Counted from the stretch's first letter, positions 1 through 7,738 are shown. The stretch: 8,798 nucleotides of DNA from Salegentibacter sp. (GCA_024635815.1 JAGXIG010000019.1:1-8798), one strand, 5' to 3'. The notes: a model not told the origin generated them from the letters alone. Numbers and translations: made by a program.

Positions 1-660
1 TGTTACAATGATTTAGGAAATGAAGAAACCAGTTTTATTGTTCGGTCTAATAAAAGGGCGAATTTGTATAACCAGCAAATAAGGTCCAGGATTTTGTTCC
101 AGGAAGAAGAAATTTCAGCCGGAGATTATCTTATGGTGGTGAAAAATAATTATTTCTGGATAAAACCGAGTTCTGAAGCAGGTTTTATTGCCAACGGCGA
201 TATCGTAAAAGTCCTTGAGATTTTCGGTATAAAAGAGCTGTACGGTTTTCGGTTTGCCGAAGTGCAGGTGCAAATGGTAGATTACCCCAAAATGCAACCT
301 TTTGAAACGGTGGTGCTTTTAGATACGCTAACCAGCAATACACCTTCGCTTTCCTATGACGAATCTAACCAACTTTACCAGGAGGTGATGAAAGATTATG
401 AAGATGAAACTTCTAAATATAAGAAGTTTATGAAGGTAAAGAACAATAAGTTTTTCAATGCGCTACAGATTAAATTTTCTTATGCAATGACGTGTCATAA
501 ATCACAAGGTGGGCAGTGGAATACGGTTTTTATTGAACAACCTTACCTGCCCGAAGGTGTAGGAAAAGAATATTTAAGATGGCTTTACACAGCTGTTACC
601 CGGGCAACCGATAAACTTTACCTCATAGGTTTTAAAGACGATTTTTTCGTAAATAAATAA
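1..660 (+). CDS. C-terminal part of a RecD/UvrD-like superfamily 1 DNA helicase (5' end outside window)
   Basis: The frame is open from base 1, so this is the last 219 residues of a longer protein; the TTG at 64 is an internal leucine codon, not a start. Visible landmarks are the SF1 motif V region with [12 protein letters not shown] (about residues 161-173) and the motif VI region with [16 protein letters not shown] (about 195-210). These match the C-terminal 2A/2B core (UvrD_C_2 type) of ATP-dependent RecD-like helicases. In the family the arginine of the TRA motif contacts the ATP gamma phosphate. The Walker A half of the ATPase is missing because of the window edge, so DNA polarity and partners cannot be judged. 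A stand-alone RecD2-like or Pif1/Dda-like helicase is more likely than a RecBCD subunit, but that is inference. The end is followed by 65 non-coding bases before kdsB. Confidence 0.85.
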   Translation, partial: CYNDLGNEETSFIVRSNKRANLYNQQIRSRILFQEEEISAGDYLMVVKNNYFWIKPSSEAGFIANGDIVKVLEIFGIKELYGFRFAEVQVQMVDYPKMQPFETVVLLDTLTSNTPSLSYDESNQLYQEVMKDYEDETSKYKKFMKVKNNKFFNALQIKFSYAMTCHKSQGGQWNTVFIEQPYLPEGVGKEYLRWLYTAVTRATDKLYLIGFKDDFFVNK

Positions 661-725
661 CTTTTGGATTAGATCCAATTCAAATATTAAAACCTAAATT
701 TATCCTCCTAAAATCACTAATTCTA

Positions 726-1469
726 ATGAATAATCCGCTTAAAATAATAGCTATGATTCCCGCCCGTTACGAGGCTGCTCGTTTTCCGGGGAAACTTTTA
801 AAAGACCTAAACGGCAAAACAGTAATCACACGAACTTACGAAGCTGCCAAGAACACCGGACTTTTTGATGAAGTGTACGTGGTGACCGATAGCGATAAAA
901 TCTTTGATGAAATTAATAAAAATGGCGGCAATGCGATAAAAAGCAACAAAGAACACGAATGCGGAAGTGACCGTATTGCCGAAGCCGTGCAGGATATGGA
1001 TGTGGATATTGTGGTGAATGTACAGGGAGACGAACCCTTTATAGATAAAGACAGCCTTGCAAAATTACTGGTGGTTTTTAGAGAAGATGATGCCTCCGCC
1101 ATAGATCTTGCTTCGTTAAAAACTGCCCTTTCAGAAAGTGAGGATATTACCAATGCAAATAATGTAAAGGTAATTACCAATAAAAATGATTTTGCGATGT
1201 ATTTTTCAAGGTTTCCAATACCTTACCCGAGAAACACTGATGCGCACGTGACTTACTTTAAACATATCGGGATTTACGCTTTTAGGAAACAAGCGCTTAT
1301 CGACTTTTATAATTTACCGATGCTTTCTTTGGAATCTGCAGAAAAAATTGAAGCAATTAGGTTCCTGGAATACGGGAAAAATATAAAAATGGTAGAAACC
1401 GAAATGCAAACCATTGGTATTGATACCGCTGAAGATCTAGAAAAAGCCAGGAAGATCTGGAACAATTAA
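726..1469 (+). CDS. kdsB: 3-deoxy-manno-octulosonate cytidylyltransferase (CMP-KDO synthetase)
   Basis: This cytoplasmic enzyme activates Kdo with CTP to give CMP-Kdo, the donor for the inner core of lipopolysaccharide. The 247-residue length is normal for KdsB. Visible family motifs are the nucleotide-binding N-terminus [15 protein letters not shown] (residues 11-25), [10 protein letters not shown] (78-87), NVQGDEP (98-104, with the metal-binding Asp at 102), YFSRFPIPY (159-167), HIGIYAFR (180-187) and GIDTAEDL (231-238, second metal-site Asp 233). The ATG at 726 places the first motif at the usual distance from the N-terminus. No Shine-Dalgarno sequence is seen, as is normal in Bacteroidota. 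The stop codon TAA overlaps the convergent photolyase stop codon. No other Kdo genes are nearby, so kdsB is probably transcribed alone or from the helicase side. Confidence 0.96.
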   Translation: MNNPLKIIAMIPARYEAARFPGKLLKDLNGKTVITRTYEAAKNTGLFDEVYVVTDSDKIFDEINKNGGNAIKSNKEHECGSDRIAEAVQDMDVDIVVNVQGDEPFIDKDSLAKLLVVFREDDASAIDLASLKTALSESEDITNANNVKVITNKNDFAMYFSRFPIPYPRNTDAHVTYFKHIGIYAFRKQALIDFYNLPMLSLESAEKIEAIRFLEYGKNIKMVETEMQTIGIDTAEDLEKARKIWNN

Positions 1470-2770
1470 CTTACTGCTTCTTTGTAAATTTTTAAAGCCC
1501 GTTCGCGGGCTTCTTTATGATCTACCATTTTCTCGGGATATTCATCGGTGCCAAACTCATTTACCCATTCTTTGATATATTTTTTGTCTTTATCAAATTT
1601 ATCAATTTGAGTAGTAGGATTAAAGATTCGGAAATAAGGAACTGCATCTACACCGCTGCCGGCAACCCATTGCCAGTTTCCAACATTGGAAGACATTTCG
1701 TAGTCCAGCAATTTTTCAGCAAAATAGGCTTCACCCCAGCGCCAGTCTATAAGTAAATGCTTGCAAAGAAAACTACCCACCAGCATTCTTACGCGATTAT
1801 GCATAAAACCGGTTTTATTCAGTTGTCGCATTCCGGCATCAACTAAAGGATATCCTGTTTTTCCGGTTTTCCATTTTTCAAATTCATCCTCGTTATTTCG
1901 CCACTCAATTCGGTCGTATTTTTTCTTAAAAGAATCGGTTACCGTATTGGGGTTATAGTATAAAACCTGCATAAAAAATTCCCTCCAAATCAATTCTTCA
2001 AGAAAAGTTTTATTGCTTTCAGCATTAGCTTTTTTCACCATCTTTCTAACGCTTACGGTTCCAAAGCGAAGATGAGCTCCAAGTCGGGAAGTACCTTCTT
2101 TTCCGGGAATATTACGGGTATTTTCGTATTGCTGGATTAGAGTTGGCGTCACGTCATATTCCGGCACCTTAATTTCTGAAGTTTTAAAACCAATATCCTT
2201 TAAACTTAGATTGGGCAATCTTGTATTTTTCACGAGATTATCTAAATACTGACTGGTATAATGAATTTTAAGATCGTGTGATTTAAAGTGTTCTTTCCAG
2301 ACCCTCATATAGGGCGTATATACCACATAAGGATCGCCATCTTTTTTTACAACTTCGTCCTTTTCAAAAATAACCTGGTCTTTAAATGTGTGAAATTCAA
2401 TATTTTTTTCAGAAAGTAATTCAGCTATTTCTTCATCCCTTTTTTTTGCGTAGGGTTCGTAATCGTGATTAGTAAATACTTGGTCAATTTTATACTCCTT
2501 TATTAATTGCTGAAAAACTTCCTTTGGTTTGCCGTGATACATTGCGATTGAACTGTCATAATCATCCTGAAGCTCTTTCCGTATTTTCTGAAGCTGTTCG
2601 TGTATAAAAGTTACACGAGCATCGTTTTTAGGTAACTTATAAAGAATTTCGGTATCAAAAATAAAAATTGGTAAAACCGGTTTATCAGATTTTAGAGCTT
2701 CGATAAAACCTACGTTATCATCTAACCTAAGATCACGTCTAAACCAAAAAATATTCACTTCCTCACTCAT
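1466..2770 (-). CDS. Deoxyribodipyrimidine photolyase (cryptochrome/photolyase family, class I type)
   Basis: This is a flavoprotein expected to split UV-induced cyclobutane pyrimidine dimers using blue light. Its 434 residues are slightly short of the E. coli enzyme. The N-terminal alpha/beta antenna domain starts with [10 protein letters not shown] (10-19). The FAD domain carries [14 protein letters not shown] (227-240), ELIWREFF (259-266), [15 protein letters not shown] (303-317), GFMHNRVRM (321-329) and [12 protein letters not shown] followed by [11 protein letters not shown] (362-385). By alignment to the E. coli enzyme, W300, W343 and W366 correspond to the electron-transfer Trp triad, and N362 to the Asn next to flavin N5. 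That supports a repair enzyme over a pure cryptochrome photoreceptor. It is the last gene of the SRPBCC-SDR-photolyase operon. Its ATG abuts the ancestral stop codon of the SDR gene, which suggests translational coupling. A CPD versus (6-4) substrate cannot be fully settled by eye, though the motifs favour CPD. Confidence 0.95.
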   Translation of the reverse strand: MSEEVNIFWFRRDLRLDDNVGFIEALKSDKPVLPIFIFDTEILYKLPKNDARVTFIHEQLQKIRKELQDDYDSSIAMYHGKPKEVFQQLIKEYKIDQVFTNHDYEPYAKKRDEEIAELLSEKNIEFHTFKDQVIFEKDEVVKKDGDPYVVYTPYMRVWKEHFKSHDLKIHYTSQYLDNLVKNTRLPNLSLKDIGFKTSEIKVPEYDVTPTLIQQYENTRNIPGKEGTSRLGAHLRFGTVSVRKMVKKANAESNKTFLEELIWREFFMQVLYYNPNTVTDSFKKKYDRIEWRNNEDEFEKWKTGKTGYPLVDAGMRQLNKTGFMHNRVRMLVGSFLCKHLLIDWRWGEAYFAEKLLDYEMSSNVGNWQWVAGSGVDAVPYFRIFNPTTQIDKFDKDKKYIKEWVNEFGTDEYPEKMVDHKEARERALKIYKEAVS

Positions 2771-2829
2771 TTACGAAATATTTAAAGTTGAAAGTCCGCC
2801 GTCCACGCCAATAATCTGTCCGGTATCCA
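2771..2829 (-). other. Frameshift scar at the 3' end of the SDR gene
   Basis: On the minus strand after the Trp213 codon (bases 2829-2827) only two bases (AT) precede a frame that reads T-G-Q-I-I-G-V-D-G-G-L-S-T-L-N-I-S and then stops with TAA at 2773-2771. This is the standard SDR C-terminal motif (TGQ...VDGG), and the restored stop is flush with the photolyase start at 2770. A single missing base at about 2824-2825 explains everything. The site is not a homopolymer and no slippery heptamer is seen, so a true deletion or an assembly error is more likely than programmed frameshifting. Confidence 0.88.
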
Positions 2830-3465
2830 GCTGTTCTCCTCACTTAATAAAAATGTAGCTGCATTGGCGATGTCTTTTGCATTTCCAACTCTTTTTAAAG
2901 GATGCCTTTCGCTCATTTTCTCCTTTTTAGAATCGTTAGATAATAATTTTTCAGCAAGCGGCGTATCGGTTAGAGAAGGTGCAATCACGTTTACACGCAT
3001 TTTTGGAGCATATTCGGCTGCCAGGGATTTTGCGAATCCTTCAATAGCGCCTTTCGCTGCAGCAACGCTGGTATGAAAAGGCATCCCGATTTTTACGGCT
3101 ACCGTACTAAAGAATACCAAACTCACGTTTTCCGCATTTTTTAATTTCGGCAATAACCCCTGAACTACTTTTACCAAACTTAAGAAATTCAGGTTCATTT
3201 CCTCCTCAAAATCTTTATGTTTTAGCATCTTGAAAGGTTTTAGGTTTATGCTTCCTGGGCAATATACCAGTCCGTGGATCTCTTCGGGCAATTCTAAATC
3301 TTCAATGTTGTCTTTTAAAACATCAAATTTTAAATGTTCAATAGCGTCATTCAACTCACCTTTATTTCTTGAAGCGACAATTACTTTATTTTCTTTAACG
3401 AGTTGGTGGGCGATTTCAAGGCCGATTCCAGTAGAACCGCCGATAAGTAAAATATTTCTTTTCAT
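2782..3465 (-). CDS. SDR-family oxidoreductase-like protein, catalytic Tyr absent, C-terminus frameshifted
   Basis: A Rossmann-fold short-chain dehydrogenase of classical size. The cofactor loop GGSTGIG is at residues 9-15, the structural Asn at N93 (NLNF), the catalytic-type Ser at S120 (FFS) and Lys at K138 (AAAKG), and the post-catalytic VNVIAPSLTDTPLA at 158-171. The position four residues before Lys, Tyr in nearly all active SDRs, is Val134 (HTSVAAAK), encoded by GTT. The usual NNAG motif is replaced by YCPG (68-71). The open frame ends with an atypical tail after W213. One extra base near 2824/2825 would give the expected TGQIIGVDGG motif and a 231-residue protein ending at 2771, directly against the photolyase ATG. 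The protein as read is 227 residues. It starts 13 bases after the SRPBCC stop codon, in the same operon. Substrate is unknown; the Tyr loss suggests a non-standard or non-catalytic role. Confidence 0.85.
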   Translation of the reverse strand: MKRNILLIGGSTGIGLEIAHQLVKENKVIVASRNKGELNDAIEHLKFDVLKDNIEDLELPEEIHGLVYCPGSINLKPFKMLKHKDFEEEMNLNFLSLVKVVQGLLPKLKNAENVSLVFFSTVAVKIGMPFHTSVAAAKGAIEGFAKSLAAEYAPKMRVNVIAPSLTDTPLAEKLLSNDSKKEKMSERHPLKRVGNAKDIANAATFLLSEENSWIPDRLLAWTADFQL

Positions 3466-3478
3466 AATTTTTTGAGTT

Positions 3479-3988
3479 TTAAGCTAAAATATCCTGTTTA
3501 AGCGTTGGATTTTTGGGCTTAGTTTCTTCAAATTCACCAAAAAGTTCCACGAGTTTTTTCTGTCTGTAATCAAAGATTTCTTTCAATTTCGGAGCTACAA
3601 GAATTGGATGAACCATTTGTCCTAAAATCCCGAAGGGCAATTTATAATCTACAATATCTTCCATTTCTACCCCACCTGGGATTTCTTTTAAAAAATGCTT
3701 GTGATGCCATAGTGCGTAAGGGCCAAAACGCTGTTCATCTACAAAATACTCTTTATCCCGAACGTGGGTAATTTCGGTAACCCATTTGGTTTTTATTCCC
3801 GCAATTGGAGTTACTATATACTGAATAATTTGCCCGGGATACATTGGGCGGTCAGCCCCTGAGAGGATATTAAAACCCATATAATCTGGCGTAATTGTTT
3901 TTAAGTTTCCGGGACTTGAAAGAAATTCCCAGGCTTTTTCCAGACTTATTGGAGGTTTTTGGACAGACTTCTTTGTGTAGATTTTCAT
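3479..3988 (-). CDS. SRPBCC (START-like) family protein of the photolyase operon
   Basis: A 169-residue protein of the SRPBCC/polyketide-cyclase-like fold, which forms a helix-grip cavity for hydrophobic ligands. Visible features are the N-terminal strand, the helix PISLEKAWEFLSSPGNLKTI (18-37) typical of the family start, the central strands with GIKTKWVTEITHV, the segment FGPYALWHHKHFLKE, and the long C-terminal helix ending DYRQKKLVELF. There is no signal peptide or membrane segment, so it is probably cytosolic. It is the first gene of the minus-strand operon and is followed after 13 bases by the SDR gene. Members of this group are often labelled cell-division inhibitor or ligand-binding SRPBCC protein, but no function is established from the sequence. 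The ligand is unknown. The start ATG at 3988 fits the family's N-terminus and lies just downstream of a candidate promoter. Confidence 0.85.
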   Translation of the reverse strand: MKIYTKKSVQKPPISLEKAWEFLSSPGNLKTITPDYMGFNILSGADRPMYPGQIIQYIVTPIAGIKTKWVTEITHVRDKEYFVDEQRFGPYALWHHKHFLKEIPGGVEMEDIVDYKLPFGILGQMVHPILVAPKLKEIFDYRQKKLVELFGEFEETKPKNPTLKQDILA

Positions 3989-4004
3989 CTTTTTAATTTG
4001 AAAT

Positions 4005-4012
4005 CAAAATTA
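4005..4012 (-). promoter_or_regulatory. Candidate Bacteroidota -7 promoter element for the SRPBCC-SDR-photolyase operon
   Basis: On the minus strand the bases read TAATTTTG, an exact match to the Bacteroidota -7 consensus TAnnTTTG. It lies 16 bases upstream of the SRPBCC ATG, giving a very short leader. No convincing -33 TTG is seen at the proper spacing, so a regulator may assist. One arm of the inverted repeat at 4020-4055 falls in the spacer. Confidence 0.4.
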
Positions 4013-4019
4013 AGGGTAG

Positions 4020-4055
4020 TTTTGTTTAAAATAAAATAATTATAGTTAAACAAAA
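4020..4055. promoter_or_regulatory. Candidate operator: perfect 10-bp inverted repeat in the divergent promoter region
   Basis: TTTTGTTTAA (4020-4029) is mirrored exactly by TTAAACAAAA (4046-4055), with a 16-base AT-rich spacer. The repeat sits upstream of the photolyase operon, with its proximal arm just upstream of the candidate -7 element. That is where a repressor or a MerR-like activator could act. The same region could also influence the divergent DUF2911 gene. The surrounding AT-richness lowers its significance. Confidence 0.45.
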
Positions 4056-4101
4056 TATAAATGAAAACTGTCCTAATTAAATTTTATAATCAATTTCTCG
4101 G

Positions 4102-4109
4102 TATATTTG
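4102..4109 (+). promoter_or_regulatory. Candidate Bacteroidota -7 promoter element for the DUF2911 gene
   Basis: TATATTTG exactly matches TAnnTTTG and lies 23 bases before the ATG at 4133, leaving a leader of roughly 15-20 bases. No clear -33 TTG/TTTG is present at the usual 19-21 base spacing. Confidence 0.45.
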
Positions 4110-4132
4110 AAGAACTAAAAATATACTAAACA

Positions 4133-4981
4133 ATGAAAAAACTATTTCTTTTTTTATGCACAGCCGGGATTATGAGTGCTACTCAGGCCCAGGTGCAGGC
4201 TCCCCAACCTAGCCCATTTACCAAAATTGAACAGAAAGTTGGGCTTACCGATGTAACTCTAGAGTATTCCCGTCCCGGAATGAGGGACCGAGAGGTTTTT
4301 GGCAACCTGGTACCTTACGGTGAAGTTTGGCGTACAGGTGCTAATGAGAATACCAAAATCACTTTTAGTGACGATGTCACTATTCAAGGTAATGAGTTAA
4401 AAGCCGGAACCTATGCGATTTATACTATCCCCAATGAAGACGAATGGGAAGTAATGTTTTATACCGATGCTTCTAACTGGGGGAATCCTGCGGAATGGAA
4501 TGAAGATAAGGTTGCTTTAAAAGCGACTGCAGAAGTAATGGAACTTCCTTTTGAGATGGAAACTTTTACTATTATGATAGATGAGCTTAAACACGATTCT
4601 GCTGCACTTAGCATTATCTGGGCCAATACCGCTGCAAGTTTAAGATTTGAGGTTCCAACCGAAGAAAAAGCAATGGCCAGCATTGAAAAAGTTATGAGCG
4701 GCCCGGGAGCTGCTGATTATTTCGCTGCAGCTACATACTATCACGATGTTAATAAGGATCTGGAGCAGGCCTACGAATGGGTTAATAAATCTCTTGAAAT
4801 GGGTAATCCAAATGCATTCTGGATCTTGAGAAGAAAATCCCTTATCGCCGCCGATCTTGGGAAAAAAGAGGAAGCTATTGAAGCTGCTAAAAAATCTTTA
4901 GCCGAAGCTGAAAAAGCCGGAAACCAGGATTATGCAAAGATGAATAAAGACTCTTTAAAAGAATGGGGAGCTGAAGAATAA
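4133..4981 (+). CDS. Secreted DUF2911 domain protein with C-terminal TPR-like helices
   Basis: A 282-residue protein with an N-terminal Sec signal peptide: charged MKK, a hydrophobic run LFLFLCTAGIM, and likely cleavage near ATQA (residue 19). It is therefore probably periplasmic. The DUF2911 domain (about 27-175) shows its typical motifs SRPGMRDREVFG (46-57), VPYGEVWRTGANENTKITFS (60-79) and LKAGTYAIYTIP (89-100). The C-terminal 195-265 region is helical and TPR-like (AYEWVNKSLEMGNPNAFWIL, then a second helix pair with KKEEAIEAAKKSLAEAEKAG). The family is widespread in Bacteroidota and has no established function. The gene appears monocistronic, with its own promoter element upstream and a strong terminator 13 bases after the stop. 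Confidence 0.92.
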   Translation: MKKLFLFLCTAGIMSATQAQVQAPQPSPFTKIEQKVGLTDVTLEYSRPGMRDREVFGNLVPYGEVWRTGANENTKITFSDDVTIQGNELKAGTYAIYTIPNEDEWEVMFYTDASNWGNPAEWNEDKVALKATAEVMELPFEMETFTIMIDELKHDSAALSIIWANTAASLRFEVPTEEKAMASIEKVMSGPGAADYFAAATYYHDVNKDLEQAYEWVNKSLEMGNPNAFWILRRKSLIAADLGKKEEAIEAAKKSLAEAEKAGNQDYAKMNKDSLKEWGAEE

Positions 4982-4994
4982 AAAATCAAATCAT

Positions 4995-5032
4995 TAAACA
5001 AGAAAAGCGCCCATCGGCGCTTTTCTTGTTTA
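4995..5032. terminator. Bidirectional intrinsic terminator between the DUF2911 gene and nrdA
   Basis: A perfect 16-bp stem, AAACAAGAAAAGCGCC (4996-5011) with GGCGCTTTTCTTGTTT (5016-5031), closes a CATC loop; T4995-A5032 adds one pair. The GC-rich apex and T-rich 3' arm in both orientations fit rho-independent termination for both convergent transcription units (stops at 4981 and 5046). Confidence 0.93.
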
Positions 5033-5045
5033 GAAACTATAAGAC

Positions 5046-6722
5046 TTAAGCCTCACAGCTCGAGCAATTCACCATATTAGCTATAAATTCTTTAGAAACA
5101 CTTTGGCTTCTTTGGTAGTAAAGAGTTTTCACTCCAAGTTGCCAGGCTTCAATCATTAGTTTGTTTACTTCCCGGACCGGAAGGTCGGAAGGAATATTCA
5201 AATTTAAACTTTGTGCCTGGTCTATATATTTTTGCCTAACCGAGGCTTGCTGAATAATCTCTAACTGACTTATTTCTTTAAAGGTTTTGAAAACCAGGCG
5301 TTCTTCATCACTTAACTCCTTCAAATGCTGCACGCTTCCGTGATTCAGCATAATGCTTCTCCAGGTTTCTTCGGTATCCAAACCTTTTTCCTGAAGCAAT
5401 TCCTTTAAATATTTATTCTTCCGCATAAAATTACCTTTTGCCAGGCCTGCTTTGTAATAATTGCTGCTAAAAGGTTCTATTCCCGGGGAAGCTTGTCCCA
5501 AAATAGCGGAAGAAGAGGTTGTTGGAGCCACAGCCATTAAGGTGGTATTTCTTAAGCCGTAATCTTTTAAAACTTCCGGTTCTCCATAAATATTGGCCAG
5601 CTCTTTACTGGCTTTGGTAGCTTTTTCGCTAATATCCTTAAAAATTGAATTTGTGAGACCTTTTGCTTTTAATCCTTCAAACGGAATTCTGTTTTTCTGC
5701 AAGTAAGAATGCCAACCCATAACACCAAGCCCTAATGCTCGGTGCCTCTTAGCGAATTTATTGGCAGAAGAGAGGTAATAATTGTCTTCGGTCTTTGCTA
5801 TAAATTCCTGTAAAACAGCATCCAGAAAATAAATAGCCAGTTTTACGGCTTCGGTGTCTTTCCACTCATCGTAAAGTTCCAGATTCATTGAAGAGAGACA
5901 GCAAATAAAGCTTTCATCTTCGGTAGATGGCAGTGCAATCTCTGAGCAAAGATTGCTGGAATGTATGGTATAATTTTTATCCTTATAAACCTGTGGCTTA
6001 AACCGGTTAATATTGTCTTTAAAGAAAATATAAGGCAAACCCTTTTGTTGTCTGCTTTCTAAAACTTTAGCCCAAATCTCTCGTTTTTCCCTATCGCCAT
6101 CTACCATTTCCTGCATCCAGTAATCAGGCACACTTACACCATAAAATAAATTTTGAATTGGATTCCCAATATTTTTTATTTCAAGAAATTCCTTAATGTC
6201 AGGGTGATCTATATCCAGGTAAGCTGCAAAAGCCCCGCGGCGAACGCCGCCCTGGGAAATGGTATCCATCGCAGTGTCAAAAAGCTTCATAAAACTGGTG
6301 GCACCACTACTTTTTCCATTATCGGTTACTGCGCTTCCGCGACCTCTCAATTCCCCAAAATATCCTGAAGTTCCTCCCCCAATTTTGGTTTGCATAATTA
6401 CCTCTCCCAATTTATGGGTAATGCCTTCAATATTATCTGGAACATAAACATTGAAACAGGAAATAGGCAAGCCTCGTTCGGTGCCCATATTGGCCCAAAT
6501 TGGTGAACTTAAACTCATCCAGCCACGTTCTATCATCTCGATGAAAGCTTCCGCCAGCTCGGGTTTGTAGAGCCTTTTTGCGGCTGCGTTGGCCACGCGT
6601 TCTATAGCCGATTTTGCGGTTTCCCCTTTTAATAAATAACCTCGGTTAAGTATTTGCTGGCTTTCTTCATTTAGCCACCATAGGCGTTCCTGTTGTGTTT
6701 CTTTAATTATAGTTTCGGGCAT
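5046..6722 (-). CDS. nrdA: Ribonucleoside-diphosphate reductase alpha subunit, short form without ATP-cone (class I, Id-like)
   Basis: The catalytic subunit that reduces ribonucleotides to deoxyribonucleotides, working with NrdB. Visible active-site elements are C89 (ISCF) and C274 (ICCLSSMN), the pair that forms a disulfide; N257, C259 and E261 in SSNLCSEI, with C259 as the thiyl radical site; the adjacent Tyr535-Tyr536 (LYYQRSQS) of the radical transfer path; and the C-terminal C553/C556 (CSSC) that accepts electrons from thioredoxin or glutaredoxin. At 558 residues it is about 200 shorter than E. coli NrdA. The N-terminus goes straight into the helical domain with no ATP-cone, so the dATP overall-activity switch is absent here. 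This minimal form matches the Flavobacterium class Id catalytic subunit by family knowledge. It lies 41 bases downstream of nrdB, in the same operon under a B12 riboswitch. Confidence 0.95.
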   Translation of the reverse strand: MPETIIKETQQERLWWLNEESQQILNRGYLLKGETAKSAIERVANAAAKRLYKPELAEAFIEMIERGWMSLSSPIWANMGTERGLPISCFNVYVPDNIEGITHKLGEVIMQTKIGGGTSGYFGELRGRGSAVTDNGKSSGATSFMKLFDTAMDTISQGGVRRGAFAAYLDIDHPDIKEFLEIKNIGNPIQNLFYGVSVPDYWMQEMVDGDREKREIWAKVLESRQQKGLPYIFFKDNINRFKPQVYKDKNYTIHSSNLCSEIALPSTEDESFICCLSSMNLELYDEWKDTEAVKLAIYFLDAVLQEFIAKTEDNYYLSSANKFAKRHRALGLGVMGWHSYLQKNRIPFEGLKAKGLTNSIFKDISEKATKASKELANIYGEPEVLKDYGLRNTTLMAVAPTTSSSAILGQASPGIEPFSSNYYKAGLAKGNFMRKNKYLKELLQEKGLDTEETWRSIMLNHGSVQHLKELSDEERLVFKTFKEISQLEIIQQASVRQKYIDQAQSLNLNIPSDLPVREVNKLMIEAWQLGVKTLYYQRSQSVSKEFIANMVNCSSCEA

Positions 6723-6763
6723 TTTACTGGATTTTAAGGTGAAATATTTCTGCGGAAAATTCT

Positions 6764-7738
6764 TTAAAAAAGATCATCTGCGGTGATGCTCTTATCGTGC
6801 TTGGTGTAATCTACCGGTCTTTTGGCGAAAAAATCGTCTAAACTATTGGCAAAAACTTCTTCTTCAAACCACAACATCGCTTTATAGTCATATTCTGAAA
6901 CGAAATAGATTTTTTCTAAACCAATTTTTTCAAGACTATCGTCTACGCGATATTTCATGAAATTCAGGAGGTCTTCTTTTTTGCATTGTTCCAGAGAACC
7001 ATCAGCAAAGATCCAGTCAAGGATTTCAGATTCTACTTTCATAGAATGCGCGATAATTTTCCTGATTTCAGTTTTAGTTTCCTCATTAAAGAATTCGGGA
7101 TATTCATTTCTGATCTGGTTTACAATATAAATCCCTGCATTAGCATGAATTTGTTCATCTACCGAAGTCCAGGCAATAATATTGCTCACATTTTTCATTA
7201 CACCTTTAAATCGGCTAAAAGAAAGTATAATGGCAAACTGACTAAAAAGTGAGACATTTTCAATTAAAATTGAAAATAGAATAAGTGAAAAAACATATTT
7301 CTTTTCATCTGAAGATTTTGTGTTTGATAAAGCTTCAGATAAGTAAGCCACCCTTTTTTTGATTACGGGGGTTTCAATTAATTTTTCGAATTCATTGTTA
7401 TAACCAAGAACCTCAAGCAAACGGGAATAAGCTTCAGAATGTCTGAATTCACATTCTGCAAAAGTACTTCCAAGTCCGTTAAATTCCGGTTTTGGAAGGT
7501 GTTGGTAAAGGTCTCCCCAAAATGATTTTACGGCTACTTCAATTTGGGCAATTGCCAGGAGGCTTTTTTTAATCACCTGCTTTTCATTCTCGCTAAGATG
7601 CGAATGAAAATCCTGCACATCGGCCGTAAAATCTACTTCAGAATGTACCCAGAACGAACGGTTTATTGCTTCGGTAAACTGAAGGATTTCGGGGTATTCG
7701 AAAGGTTTGTAGTTTACCCGTTTTTGAAAAATACTCAT
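6764..7738 (-). CDS. nrdB: Ribonucleoside-diphosphate reductase beta (radical-generating) subunit, class Id-like
   Basis: A ferritin-like protein that holds the dinuclear metal site supplying the radical equivalent to NrdA. Predicted metal ligands are E67 (IEVAVKSFW), E97 and H100 (CEFRH), E160 (LIEN), and E195 and H198 (DEQIH). Y104, four residues after H100, sits at the usual tyrosyl position. The first ligand is Glu where E. coli class Ia has Asp; together with the 324-residue length and companion short NrdA this fits class Id, known in Flavobacterium to use a dimanganese site oxidised by superoxide. Metal identity is inference. No ATP-cone is fused to the N-terminus, unlike the Leeuwenhoekiella NrdB. 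The C-terminal tail DKSITADDLF is the part that usually docks into alpha. It is the first gene of the operon, with a leader of over 230 bases containing a cobalamin riboswitch. Confidence 0.95.
   Translation of the reverse strand: MSIFQKRVNYKPFEYPEILQFTEAINRSFWVHSEVDFTADVQDFHSHLSENEKQVIKKSLLAIAQIEVAVKSFWGDLYQHLPKPEFNGLGSTFAECEFRHSEAYSRLLEVLGYNNEFEKLIETPVIKKRVAYLSEALSNTKSSDEKKYVFSLILFSILIENVSLFSQFAIILSFSRFKGVMKNVSNIIAWTSVDEQIHANAGIYIVNQIRNEYPEFFNEETKTEIRKIIAHSMKVESEILDWIFADGSLEQCKKEDLLNFMKYRVDDSLEKIGLEKIYFVSEYDYKAMLWFEEEVFANSLDDFFAKRPVDYTKHDKSITADDLF

Noticed and set aside
664..678. TTGGAT-TAG-ATCCAA hairpin after the helicase gene as a terminator
   Set aside because: A six-pair AT-rich stem without a T-tract is too weak; it may be chance.
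836..1180. Minus-strand open frame inside kdsB
   Set aside because: It lies wholly within a well-supported gene on the other strand, has a low-complexity Ser/Leu-rich product and no family motif.
1517..1958. Plus-strand ORFs opposite the photolyase gene
   Set aside because: They are shadows of a conserved coding region and show no motif of their own.
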